This document shows positions 7,530 to 14,859 of a DNA stretch of 23,151 nt, piece after piece. Position numbers and translations under genes: made by a program. Positions within the stretch are counted from its first letter, which is position 1. Each line of letters starts with the position of its first letter. The notes under the pieces were generated by a model, which was not told the origin of the DNA, did not search any database, and saw only the letters and a program-made list of their open reading frames with translations. Where the stretch lies: the NCBI GenBank assembly GCA_964499235.1, contig CAZCKC010000047.1:1-23151 (forward strand), given 5' to 3'. This DNA is from JAFGRR01 sp964499235. Lineage in GTDB: Bacteria > Planctomycetota > Phycisphaerae > UBA1845 > Fen-1342.

Positions 7530-8120
7530 ATGTCGCGGATTGGAAAACAGCCGGTTCCGGTGCCCTCGGGCGTGAAGGTCGCGATCAGCGGCGCCGCCGT
7601 GAAGGTCAGCGGCTCGAAAGGCGAGTTGAGCTGGTCGCTGCCCCAGGGCATCACGGCCAAGGAAGAGAACGGCACGGTGGTGGTCGAGCGGGCGGACGAC
7701 GAGAAGGAGTCCAAGGCCCTGCATGGGCTCACCCGGGCGCTGCTGGCGAACATGGTCGTCGGCGTCTCCGAGGGCTACCGCAAGGAGCTCGAACTTTACG
7801 GCACGGGCTACGGCTGCCAGGTGAAGAACAACAAGCTGCTGCTGAACTGCGGCTTCATGGGCCGCGGGATCGGGCGCGAGGCGCAGTTCGAGATCCCGAT
7901 CCCGGCCGGGCTCACCGTCGAGGTCAGGACGCCGGCCGCCCGCGGTAACAGCGAGCCGGCCCGGTTCTCGGTCAGCGGCTGCGACAAGCAGGCGGTCGGG
8001 CAGTTTGCGGCCGAGGTGCGAAAGATCCGCAAGCCCGAGCCGTACTTGGGCAAGGGCATCCGCTATGCCGGCGAGCAGATTCGCCGCAAGGCGGGCAAGG
8101 TGTTTGCGAGCGGCGGCTAG
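7530..8120 (+). CDS. rplF: 50S ribosomal protein L6
   Basis: L6 lies near the factor-binding site by the sarcin-ricin loop. The product is 196 aa against about 177 in E. coli. It opens MSRIGKQPVPVPSGV, has HGLTRALLANMVVGVSEGY in the first alpha/beta repeat, and the C-terminal signature RKPEPYLGKGIRYAGE. The extra length seems to come mainly from an insertion near PAARGNSEPARF in the second repeat and a slightly longer loop before it. The start is 4 nt after the rpsH stop. Confidence 0.95.
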   Translation: MSRIGKQPVPVPSGVKVAISGAAVKVSGSKGELSWSLPQGITAKEENGTVVVERADDEKESKALHGLTRALLANMVVGVSEGYRKELELYGTGYGCQVKNNKLLLNCGFMGRGIGREAQFEIPIPAGLTVEVRTPAARGNSEPARFSVSGCDKQAVGQFAAEVRKIRKPEPYLGKGIRYAGEQIRRKAGKVFASGG

Positions 8121-8140
8121 GCCGACTGAGGAACCAGAGC

Positions 8141-8512
8141 ATGCGCTCAGAACTGATCAAACGCGCGCGGCACGCCCGGCGGATTCGGCGGGTGCGAAAG
8201 AAAGTGATTGGGATCGGCGATCGGCCGCGGCTGGCGGTCTCGCGTTCCAACCGGCACATCTACGCCCAGGTCATCGACGACCTCAGCGGCAAGACGCTCT
8301 GCGGCGTCTCGTCGCAGTCGAAGGAGCTCCAGGGCGAGCTGGGCGCCGCGAGTGGTAACAAATCGGCCGCGACAGTGGTCGGCAAGGCGGTGGCCGAGAA
8401 GGCCAAGGCGCTGGGGGTCGAAAAGGTCAGCTTTGATCGCCGGGGCCGGAAGTACCACGGCCGGGTGAAGGCGCTGGCCGACGCGGCCCGCGAGGCCGGT
8501 TTGAAGTTCTAA
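8141..8512 (+). CDS. rplR: 50S ribosomal protein L18
   Basis: L18 is a 5S rRNA-binding protein. The 123-aa product (E. coli 117) has a basic N-terminus, then RLAVSRSNRHIYAQVIDD, a central AATVVGKAVAEKAKALG helix and the C-terminal FDRRGRKYHGRVKALADAAREAGL, which is the family signature. The ATG at 8141 has GAGGAA 8 nt upstream. It sits between rplF and rpsE as usual. Confidence 0.96.
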   Translation: MRSELIKRARHARRIRRVRKKVIGIGDRPRLAVSRSNRHIYAQVIDDLSGKTLCGVSSQSKELQGELGAASGNKSAATVVGKAVAEKAKALGVEKVSFDRRGRKYHGRVKALADAAREAGLKF

Positions 8513-8536
8513 TTCAGCGAAGGATCAGCGGGCGTT

Positions 8537-9619
8537 ATGGCTACGAAACCTCAAAGACGCAGTCGGCGCGGCGGCGATTTCGACGACAGCGGTGGCGTTG
8601 AAGACCAGCTGGTCAAGCTCTATCGGTGTGCAACGGTGGTCAAGGGCGGCCGGCGGTTCTCGTTCGGCGCGCTGACGGTCGTCGGCGATCGCCGCGGACG
8701 GGTTGGCTACGGCTACGCGAAGGCGAACGAGGTGCCGCCCTCGGTCGAGAAGAGCATCAAGCAGGCCCGCCGGCGGATGCTGAAGGTGCCGCTGCGGGGC
8801 AACTCGATCCCCCACCGGGTCGAGGGGCGGTTCGGCGCGAGCCGCGTGATGCTGATCCCGGCCTCGCCGGGTACGGGGGTCATCGCGGGTTCCGCGGTGC
8901 GGGCGGTGCTCGAGCTCGCCGGCATCAAGGACGTGCTGACGAAGTGCTACGGCTCGACGAGCCCGAAGAACCTGGTGAAGGCAACGCTTGACGGGCTCAC
9001 GAAGCTGCGGACCCGGGCGATGGTCGAGGAACTCCGCGGCGTGAGGCTTGACCACCTGCCGGAAGAGCCCGCGCTCGAGGCCGAGGCCACCACCGAGGCC
9101 TACGTCGCACCGGAAGGACGCACCCCGCCGCCGGCCGAGACGCCGGCAATCGCACCGACCGAATCGCCGGCTGCTGAACCGCCGGCTGCGGACGCCCCGG
9201 CTGCTGCGGCTCCNNNNNNNNNNNNNNNNNNNNNNNNNNNNNNNNNNNNNNNNNNNNNNNNNNNNNNNNNNNNNNNNNNNNNNNNNNNNNNNNNNNNNNN
9301 NNNNNNNNNNNNNCCGGCTGCGGACGCCCCGGCTGCTGCGGCTCCAGCTGCTGCGGCTCCAGCTGCTGAGGCTCCCGCGGCGGAGGCGCCCGCGGCAGAG
9401 GCGCCGACTCCCGAGGCTCCCGCGGTTGAGCCGGAGGCCGTCGCGCCCCCGACGCCCGCGACGGAATCCCCGGCTGAGACATCCCCGGCTGAGACGCCCG
9501 CCGCACCCGACGCGGCGCCGCCGGGCGAGCCGTCCTCCGAAACCCCGGAAGCCTCCGCGGGCGAGGACACACCGCCCAGCGGACCGACGACCGACGACGA
9601 GTCAAAGAAACAGGAATAG
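8537..9619 (+). CDS. rpsE: 30S ribosomal protein S5 with a long Ala/Pro/Glu tail; contains an N gap
   Basis: S5 lies at the mRNA entrance and helps decoding accuracy. Residues 1-175 are the normal protein: an N-terminal double-stranded-RNA-binding fold (QLVKLYRCATVVKGGRRFSF, GYAKANEVPPSVEKS) and the C-terminal S5 domain (PASPGTGVIAGSAVRAVLELAG, YGSTSPKNLVKATLDGL). From about residue 176 (position 9062) a low-complexity tail follows, rich in Ala, Pro and Glu and ending TTDDESKKQE. The tail holds a 100-N gap (9214-9313). As given the frame totals 360 codons; if the duplicated 32-bp flanks are one sequence, the protein is 316 aa. E. coli S5 is 167 aa. The tail is probably disordered, and its function is unknown. 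Confidence 0.95.
   Translation: MATKPQRRSRRGGDFDDSGGVEDQLVKLYRCATVVKGGRRFSFGALTVVGDRRGRVGYGYAKANEVPPSVEKSIKQARRRMLKVPLRGNSIPHRVEGRFGASRVMLIPASPGTGVIAGSAVRAVLELAGIKDVLTKCYGSTSPKNLVKATLDGLTKLRTRAMVEELRGVRLDHLPEEPALEAEATTEAYVAPEGRTPPPAETPAIAPTESPAAEPPAADAPAAAAXXXXXXXXXXXXXXXXXXXXXXXXXXXXXXXXXXPAADAPAAAAPAAAAPAAEAPAAEAPAAEAPTPEAPAVEPEAVAPPTPATESPAETSPAETPAAPDAAPPGEPSSETPEASAGEDTPPSGPTTDDESKKQE
9214..9313. other. Assembly gap of 100 N inside rpsE
   Basis: Exactly 100 N. The 32 bases before it (9182-9213) are identical to the 32 bases after it (9314-9345). The offset between copies is 132 nt, a multiple of three, so both flanks are in the same reading frame. This pattern fits two contig ends that overlap and were joined with a placeholder; real missing repeat units are the alternative. 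Confidence 0.95.
9314..9403 (+). repeat. Six tandem 15-bp units coding PAAxA in the S5 tail
   Basis: Starting at 9314, six consecutive 15-bp units encode PAADA, PAAAA, PAAAA, PAAEA, PAAEA and PAAEA. The first units also appear left of the N gap. The repetition probably caused the assembly break. The units diverge at third positions, so they are not a recent perfect expansion throughout. Confidence 0.85.
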
Positions 9620-9625
9620 GCGACC

Positions 9626-10216
9626 ATGCGGCTTGACGAGATCACCCAGGTAGCAGGGGCCCACAAGCGCCGGCGGCGCGTCGGGCGCGGTGAGAGCAGC
9701 GGCCTCGGCAAGACCGCGGGCAAGGGACACAAGGGCGCCCTGGCCCGGTCGGGTGTCGATATCCACCCGCTGTCGGAAGGCGGCCAGATGCCGCTGTTCC
9801 GGCGGCTGCCGAAGCGGGGCTTCAACAACGCGAACTTCCGAAAGACCTACCAGCCGGTGAACCTCCAGGATCTCGAACGGCGCTTCGACGACGGGGCGAC
9901 GGTTGACTTGGCGGCACTGGTCGAACGGGGCGTGGTCAACGGCCGGCGGCCGCTGGTGAAGGTTTTGGCGAAGGGCACGCTGAGCAAGAAGCTCACGGTT
10001 CACGCCCACGCCTTCAGCGACAAGGCGAAGGCCGCGATCGAGCAGTCCGGCGGAAGCGCGACGCTCATCCCGCAGGTCGACCGAGCGGCCGCCTGGAAGG
10101 CCAAACGGCGTACGGTGGTGAAGGCCAAAGCCGCCATGGCGGCCAGCGCGCCGGAGGCCACGCCGACAAACCCGCCGCCGGCCGAAACCGAGGCTGGGGA
10201 GCCGACTTCCGAGTAA
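9626..10216 (+). CDS. rplO: 50S ribosomal protein L15 with acidic C-terminal tail
   Basis: L15 is a late-assembly 23S-binding protein. The product is 196 aa (E. coli 144). It shows the glycine/basic N-terminal arm (RRRRVGRGESSGLGKTAGKGHKG, here split as RVGRGESSG and GKTAGKGHKG), then GGQMPLFRRLPKRGFNN and the C-terminal globular part with HAHAFSDKAKAAIEQSGGS. Residues 172-196 form a tail with five Glu and no Lys/Arg, rich in Ala and Pro. It starts only 6 nt after rpsE, so the rpmD (L30) gene usually found here is absent. A 90-nt spacer to secY follows. Confidence 0.95.
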   Translation: MRLDEITQVAGAHKRRRRVGRGESSGLGKTAGKGHKGALARSGVDIHPLSEGGQMPLFRRLPKRGFNNANFRKTYQPVNLQDLERRFDDGATVDLAALVERGVVNGRRPLVKVLAKGTLSKKLTVHAHAFSDKAKAAIEQSGGSATLIPQVDRAAAWKAKRRTVVKAKAAMAASAPEATPTNPPPAETEAGEPTSE

Positions 10217-10240
10217 TCTTTGCAGGGCGCACGGCCTTGG

Positions 10241-10290
10241 CCCGGACGGTTTCCGGGCGGTCAACGGCCCAGCGGTCGGGTAGAGCGACC
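10241..10290 (+). promoter_or_regulatory. Two hairpins in the rplO-secY spacer
   Basis: CCCGGA (10241-10246) pairs with TCCGGG (10252-10257) across a 5-nt loop, and GGTCG (10274-10278) pairs with CGACC (10286-10290) across a 7-nt loop. The second stem ends just upstream of the secY ribosome binding site (GAGGGA at 10294-10299). No T-run follows, so these are not intrinsic terminators. A role in translation or processing is possible, and so is chance in GC-rich sequence. Confidence 0.3.
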
Positions 10291-10306
10291 ACCGAGGGAT
10301 AGCAGC

Positions 10307-11689
10307 ATGTTCAGGGCGTTCTTCAATGTGTTCCGCGTGCCCGACCTGCGGCGGAAGGTGCTGTTCACGCTCTTCATGTTGGCGGTCTACCGGGTCGGCT
10401 ACTACGTCCCGCTGCCGGGCATCAGCCAGGACGCCCTCCAGAACTTCTGGCAGCAGACCGCCCAGCAGGCGGGCCAGGCGGCCCAGCAGGCGGCGGCCCT
10501 CTACAGCATGTTCACCGGCGGCAGCCTGGGGCAGAGCACGATCTTCGGCCTCGGCATCATGCCGTACATCAGCGCGTCGATCATTCTCCAGCTTCTGCTG
10601 ACGGTGGTACCAGCGCTCGAGCGGCTCCAGAAGGAGGGCGAGGCCGGCCGGCGCAAGATCCAGGAGTACACCCGCTATCTCACGCTGGGGTTGTGCGTGA
10701 TCCAGGGGATCTTCTGGGTCAACTACCTGCAGGCGAACAACCTCGTTTATCCCGACTACAGCGGGTCGTTCAGCTTTGTGGCGATCGCCCTGACGGCGTT
10801 GATCGCCGGGACGATGATCCTGATGTGGATCGGTGAGCAGATCGATGAATACGGGATTGGCAACGGGATCAGCCTGATCATCATGGCCGGCATCGTGGCC
10901 CAGCTGCCCGGGGCGATCATCCAGGTCGTCACGCTGTGGGATCCGCAGGCGGCCGGCGGCACGTCGGGGATGACGCCGACGAAGATCCTGTTCCTGATCA
11001 CGTCGTTCGTGTTCGTGGTCGCGGGGGCGATTCTGGTGACGCAGGCGCAGCGGCGGATCCCCATCCAGCACGCCCGGCAGACGCGGGGTCGGCGCGTGGT
11101 CGGCGGCCAGCGCCACTACCTGCCGCTGCGGGTGAACCATGGCGGCGTGATGCCGATCATCTTCGCGAGCTCGTTCCTGTTGTTCCCCGGCATGCTGTTC
11201 GGCTGGCTGGCGCAGACGTGGACCTTCTTCGGGGTCTGGAACTGGATGTACGCGAACATGCAGCCCGGTAACTTCGTGTACGAGCTGGTCTACGTCGGGC
11301 TGGTCTTCTTCTTCGCTTACTTCTGGACGTCGGTGCAGTTCCGCCCGAAGGAGTTGGCCGACAACCTGCGCGACTCGGGCAGCTTCATCCCGGGCCTGCG
11401 GCCGGGCAAGCGGACGGCGGACTACCTCGAAGCGGTGATGAACCGGATCACGTACGTGGGCGCGGCGTTCCTGGCCGTGATCGCGGTGATTCCGTCGATC
11501 GTCGCGGTGCAGCTGAATATCCCGTGGACGGTGTCGGCGTTTCTGGGAGGCACGGGGCTGCTGATCGTGGTGAGCGTGCTGCTGGACTTCATCCAGCGGC
11601 TGGAGGCGAACCTCGTGATGCGGAACTACGAAGGGTTCCTCGGCGATGAGACGGGGGCGGGACCGCGGATTCGCGGCCGCCAGTCGTAA
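10307..11689 (+). CDS. secY: Protein translocase subunit SecY
   Basis: SecY is the channel of the Sec translocon in the cytoplasmic membrane. The 460-aa product has about ten hydrophobic segments. Signatures are the first helix with YRVGYYVPLPGI (residues 28-39), IFGLGIMPYISASIILQLL (79-97), EYGIGNGISLII (181-192) and the essential cytoplasmic loop FRPKELADNLRDSGSFIPGLRPG (345-367, with LRPG conserved). A Gln/Ala-rich stretch at about residues 44-66 near the plug makes this region slightly longer than in E. coli. The ATG at 10307 has GAGGGA 7 nt upstream. The open frame back to 10220 has no support. Confidence 0.97.
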   Translation: MFRAFFNVFRVPDLRRKVLFTLFMLAVYRVGYYVPLPGISQDALQNFWQQTAQQAGQAAQQAAALYSMFTGGSLGQSTIFGLGIMPYISASIILQLLLTVVPALERLQKEGEAGRRKIQEYTRYLTLGLCVIQGIFWVNYLQANNLVYPDYSGSFSFVAIALTALIAGTMILMWIGEQIDEYGIGNGISLIIMAGIVAQLPGAIIQVVTLWDPQAAGGTSGMTPTKILFLITSFVFVVAGAILVTQAQRRIPIQHARQTRGRRVVGGQRHYLPLRVNHGGVMPIIFASSFLLFPGMLFGWLAQTWTFFGVWNWMYANMQPGNFVYELVYVGLVFFFAYFWTSVQFRPKELADNLRDSGSFIPGLRPGKRTADYLEAVMNRITYVGAAFLAVIAVIPSIVAVQLNIPWTVSAFLGGTGLLIVVSVLLDFIQRLEANLVMRNYEGFLGDETGAGPRIRGRQS

Positions 11690-11697
11690 GGATTTCC

Positions 11698-12363
11698 ATG
11701 GCTGCCGCGCACTTCATCTTCATCGGGCCGCCAGGTTCCGGGAAAGGGACCCAGGCCCAGCGTTTGCATGAGAGTCGAGGGCTGACGCAGCTGTCGAGCG
11801 GGCACGTGCTGCGGGGCGAGATTTGCGCCCACACGCCACTGGGGCAGCGGGTGCAATCCTTCGTGGAGGCCGGCGCGCTGGTGCCCGACGAGCTGATCAG
11901 CGACGTGATGCTGTCGGCGGTGGATAAGCTGCCGGCGGACTCCGGCTTTGTGTTAGATGGGTTTCCGCGGACGGTGCCGCAGGCCGAGGCGTTGCAGCAG
12001 GGGTTTGAGCGGCGGGGGATCACGCTGCACGGCGTGCTGGACTATGAGCTGTCGGACGAGGAGATCATCCGGCGGATCAGCGGGCGCCGCGTTTGCACAA
12101 AATGCGGGGCGTCGTATAATGTTGAATTCCTCCCGCCGAAGACCCCCGGGGTCTGTGATGTGTGCGGGGGCGAGCTCGTGCAGCGGGCCGACGACGAACC
12201 CGAGGTCGTGCGGCAGCGCTTGGTGAATTACCGCGAGCAGACCGAGCCACTGGTGGCGTATTACGCCCGCCGGGATCTATTGTGTCGGGTGGACGCGTTG
12301 CGCCCGCCGGAAGAGGTGGAGGCGGCGACGCTGGCAGTGGTGGACGAGGTGCTCGAGAACTAG
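11698..12363 (+). CDS. adk: Adenylate kinase, zinc-type lid
   Basis: Adk converts ATP and AMP to two ADP in the cytoplasm. The 221-aa product has the P-loop GPPGSGKGT (residues 10-18), VLDGFPRT (D87 at the magnesium site), the RADDEPEVVRQRL segment, and a lid with four cysteines, C133/C136 and C153/C156, that should bind zinc. The AMP-site motif usually written STGDMLR reads SSGHVLR, with His36 in place of the usual Asp. AAGGA overlapping the secY stop serves as ribosome binding site. It follows secY by 8 nt and abuts map directly. Confidence 0.97.
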   Translation: MAAAHFIFIGPPGSGKGTQAQRLHESRGLTQLSSGHVLRGEICAHTPLGQRVQSFVEAGALVPDELISDVMLSAVDKLPADSGFVLDGFPRTVPQAEALQQGFERRGITLHGVLDYELSDEEIIRRISGRRVCTKCGASYNVEFLPPKTPGVCDVCGGELVQRADDEPEVVRQRLVNYREQTEPLVAYYARRDLLCRVDALRPPEEVEAATLAVVDEVLEN

Positions 12364-13185
12364 ATGTGGGCCGCCGGGAAGAAGATCGAGCTTAAGAGCC
12401 CCCGTGAGATCGAGTTGATGCGGGCGGCCGGCGGGCTGGTCGGGCGGATCCTGGACGAGATTACCGGGCTGGTGAAGCCCGGGGCGACCACGGCGGAGCT
12501 CGACGCGGTGGCGCGGCGGCGAATTGACGAGGCGGGGGCCGAGGCGTTGTTCCTGGGCGTCGAGAACCCGCAGGCGAAGTATCCGTTTCCGGCGGCGGTG
12601 TGTGCGTCGCTGAACGAAGAGATTGTCCACGGCGTGCCGGATGACCGTCCGCTGAAGGAAGGCGACATCATCAGCATCGATGTGGGCGTGCGGTTGAAGG
12701 GTTACTGCGGCGACTCGGCCCGGACTTTTGCGGTCGGGGCAATCGCGCCCGAGGCCCGGCGGCTGCTCGACGTGACCCGTACGGCGCTGGAGATCGCGGT
12801 ACGGGAGATCAAGCCGTTCGGCCGCTGGTCGACGGTGGCCCACCAGATGCAGGCGTGCGTCGAGGACGCGGGCTTCGGGGTGGTCAAGGACTTTGTCGGC
12901 CACGGAATTGGCCGGGAGATGCACGAGGAGCCGAAGGTTCCGAACTACGTTGACCGGGAGCGGCGGGGCGATTTCGACCTGGTGCCCGGGCTGACGATCG
13001 CGGTGGAGCCGATGGTGGCGGCGGGCAATCCGACATTCATGTACCGCGATGATGACCGCTGGGCGGTAATCACGCGGGATCGGTCGCTGGCGGCGCATTT
13101 TGAGCACACGCTGGCGGTCACGGACAAGGGGGTCGAGATCCTGACGCCGGTCGGGGTGTCGGCGCCGGTAGGAGGTTTGTCATGA
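12364..13185 (+). CDS. map: Methionine aminopeptidase, type I
   Basis: Map removes the N-terminal Met from nascent proteins. The 273-aa product has all five metal ligands of the family: D106 (SIDVG), D117 (GDSA), H180 (GHGIG), E215 (VEPM) and E247 (HFEHT), plus His89 in NEEIVHG and His187. It lacks the N-terminal zinc/SH3 extension of larger type I enzymes. Its ATG follows the adk stop with no spacer. The stop overlaps the rpmJ start by 4 nt (ATGA), and infA, often placed after map, is absent. Confidence 0.97.
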   Translation: MWAAGKKIELKSPREIELMRAAGGLVGRILDEITGLVKPGATTAELDAVARRRIDEAGAEALFLGVENPQAKYPFPAAVCASLNEEIVHGVPDDRPLKEGDIISIDVGVRLKGYCGDSARTFAVGAIAPEARRLLDVTRTALEIAVREIKPFGRWSTVAHQMQACVEDAGFGVVKDFVGHGIGREMHEEPKVPNYVDRERRGDFDLVPGLTIAVEPMVAAGNPTFMYRDDDRWAVITRDRSLAAHFEHTLAVTDKGVEILTPVGVSAPVGGLS

Positions 13186-13295
13186 AGGTGCGCAGCAGCG
13201 TGCGACGCATCTGCGAGAACTGCAAGATCGTGAAGCGCAAGGGCGTGGTGCGGGTGATCTGCTCGGATCCGCGGCACAAGCAGCGCCAGGGCTAG
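13182..13295 (+). CDS. rpmJ: 50S ribosomal protein L36
   Basis: L36 is the smallest 50S protein. The ORF encodes 37 aa, beginning MKVRSSVRRICENCK and ending DPRHKQRQG. The zinc ligands C11, C14, C27 and H32 are all present, so this is the zinc-binding form. The ATG overlaps the map stop in ATGA, with GGAGG at 13171-13174 and the following bases as ribosome binding site in the end of map. It is easily missed because of its size. Position before rpsM is canonical. Confidence 0.96.
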   Translation: MKVRSSVRRICENCKIVKRKGVVRVICSDPRHKQRQG

Positions 13296-13334
13296 CGGGT
13301 CGCGAGGCGGCCATTCAGGCAGAGAGGTGGCTCC

Positions 13335-13724
13335 ATGCCGCGTATTGCTGGGGTTGACGTACCGAACGACAAGCGGATCGACGTGGCGCTGCGCTACGTC
13401 TACGGGATCGGGCCGAAGCTGGCCCGCGACATCCTCCGCTCGGCGAACATCGCGCCGGAGATCCGGGCGAACAAGTTGAGCGAGGACGAGGTCAGCCGCA
13501 TCGCGGTGATCATCGAGAACGACTATCCCGTCGAAGGCCAGCTGCGGCGGCAGCTGCAGCAGAACATCGCCCGGCTGCGCGAGATTCGCAGCTACCGGGG
13601 GCTGCGGCACGGCCGCGGGCTGCCGGTGCGCGGGCAACGGACGCGGACCAACGCCCGGACCCGCAAGGGCCCGCGGAAGACGGTGGCGGGCAAGAAGGGT
13701 GTCAAGGAAATGCACCGCGGCTAA
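13335..13724 (+). CDS. rpsM: 30S ribosomal protein S13
   Basis: S13 sits at the 30S head and contacts the P-site tRNA and 50S. The 129-aa product (E. coli 118) begins MPRIAGVDVPNDKRIDVAL, has YVYGIGPKLARDIL, and ends with the basic C-terminal signature RSYRGLRHGRGLPVRGQRT and the NARTRKGPRKTV tail. The ATG at 13335 follows GAGAGG. It opens the alpha-operon part of the cluster, 39 nt after rpmJ. Confidence 0.96.
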   Translation: MPRIAGVDVPNDKRIDVALRYVYGIGPKLARDILRSANIAPEIRANKLSEDEVSRIAVIIENDYPVEGQLRRQLQQNIARLREIRSYRGLRHGRGLPVRGQRTRTNARTRKGPRKTVAGKKGVKEMHRG

Positions 13725-13759
13725 CGGCTAGTCGGCGGCTTGCAGAGGGAGCAGCAGCG

Positions 13760-14161
13760 TTGGCAAAATCAGGCAAGAAGCGCGTCAGGCGGAACGTCGC
13801 GAAGGGCATTGCCCACATCAAGGCGACGTTCAACAACACGTTGATCACGATCACCGATGTGAACGGCGACACGCTCTGCTGGGCGTCGTCGGGGTCGGTG
13901 TCGCTCGGCGGTGGTGAGAAGAAGTTCAGCGGCGCGCGGAAGAGCACGCCCTTCGCCGCCCAACGCGCCGCGCAGTACTGCGCGAGCGAGGCCAAGAAGA
14001 GCGGTCTCATCGAGATCGAAGTGAAGGTCAAGGGTCCCGGTGCCGGCCGCGAGTCGGCGATCACGGCCCTCCAGGCCTCCGGGCTGCGGATCCAGACGAT
14101 CGAAGATGTCACGCCGCTGCCGCACAACGGCTGTCGGCCACGCAAGAAGCGGAGGGTTTAA
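13760..14161 (+). CDS. rpsK: 30S ribosomal protein S11, TTG start
   Basis: S11 lies on the 30S platform near the mRNA exit. The 133-aa product has HIKATFNNTLITITDVNGD, then SSGSVSLGGGEKKFSGARKSTPFAAQ (split: FSGARKSTPFAAQ) and the C-terminal VKVKGPGAGRESAITAL followed by TPLPHNGCRPRKKRRV, all diagnostic. No ATG or GTG fits the N-terminus. TTG at 13760 has AGAGGGAG at 13743-13750 and gives MAKSGKKRVRR, so I take it as the start. Confidence 0.95.
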   Translation: MAKSGKKRVRRNVAKGIAHIKATFNNTLITITDVNGDTLCWASSGSVSLGGGEKKFSGARKSTPFAAQRAAQYCASEAKKSGLIEIEVKVKGPGAGRESAITALQASGLRIQTIEDVTPLPHNGCRPRKKRRV

Positions 14162-14164
14162 CGG

Positions 14165-14806
14165 ATGGCGCGCAACAACGGTCCCACGACGCGCCTCGCG
14201 CGGCGCGAAGGCGTCAACCTCCAGCTCAAGCCGATCCGCGACCAGACCGGCAAGCACCCGCTCGAGCGCGAGTACAAGAACTACCCGCCGGGCATGCACC
14301 TTTGGCGCCGCGGCAAGACTTCCGAGTACGCCGTCCGGCTGCGTGAAAAGCAGAAGGTCAAGCGGCACTACGGCATCCTCGAGAAGCAGTTCCGCCGTTA
14401 CTTCGCGATGGCCGAGGGAGCCAAGGAGAATACCGGCCTGGTGCTGCTCCAGCTGCTCGAGCGGCGGCTCGACAACGTCGTCTACAAGACGCGGTTCATC
14501 GCCGGGCGTCGCGGCGCCCGCCAAGCGATCGTGCACGGCCACATTTTCGTCAACGGGCGGAAGGTCGACCGGCCGAGCTACCAGGTCCAGACCGGCGACA
14601 AGATCGCGATCAATCCGCGCGAGAAGTCGCAGCAATACGCCCGCGCCCAGATGCAGCTGATCGAGGGCGTGGCGATCCCGCCGCGCCAGGGCTGGCTCGA
14701 GATCGATGACAGCAAGCTCGCCGCCACGGTGCTGACCCTGCCGACCCGCGAAGACATCATCATCCCGATCGAAGAACAACTGATTGTCGAGTTCGCCTCA
14801 CGCTAG
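14165..14806 (+). CDS. rpsD: 30S ribosomal protein S4, cysteine-free form
   Basis: S4 nucleates 30S assembly and in E. coli represses the alpha operon. The 213-aa product has the N-terminal domain without the zinc cysteines, the helix VRLREKQKVKRHYGILEKQ, LERRLDNVVYKTRF, the S4 RNA-binding motif ARQAIVHGHIFVNGRKVD, and a C-terminal DDSKLAATVLTLPTRED end. The start is 3 nt after rpsK. S14 and L36 here keep their zinc sites while S4 does not, a common mix. Confidence 0.96.
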   Translation: MARNNGPTTRLARREGVNLQLKPIRDQTGKHPLEREYKNYPPGMHLWRRGKTSEYAVRLREKQKVKRHYGILEKQFRRYFAMAEGAKENTGLVLLQLLERRLDNVVYKTRFIAGRRGARQAIVHGHIFVNGRKVDRPSYQVQTGDKIAINPREKSQQYARAQMQLIEGVAIPPRQGWLEIDDSKLAATVLTLPTREDIIIPIEEQLIVEFASR

Positions 14807-14859
14807 GCGTGACGGCCGCGGACGCGGCAACTAAGCCACACAGGCCGGAGGCATCTGCA

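Noticed and set aside
9182..9345. Direct repeats around 100 N as insertion target-site duplications
   Set aside because: 32 and 55 bp are far too long for target-site duplications, and nothing of a mobile element is visible. Contig-end overlap explains them better.
9100..9828. Minus-strand Gly/Ser/Ala repeat protein (AAGAS units)
   Set aside because: It is the antisense of the Ala/Pro/Glu tail of S5, where the 15-bp repeat keeps several frames open.
9602..11140. Minus-strand open frame of 512 codons
   Set aside because: It is antisense to L15 and SecY and has no recognisable motif, so it is a GC-driven shadow.
14809..14859. N-terminal extension of RpoA from GTG at 14809
   Set aside because: The ATG at 14860 has a strong ribosome binding site; the extra 17 residues do not resemble an RpoA N-terminus.
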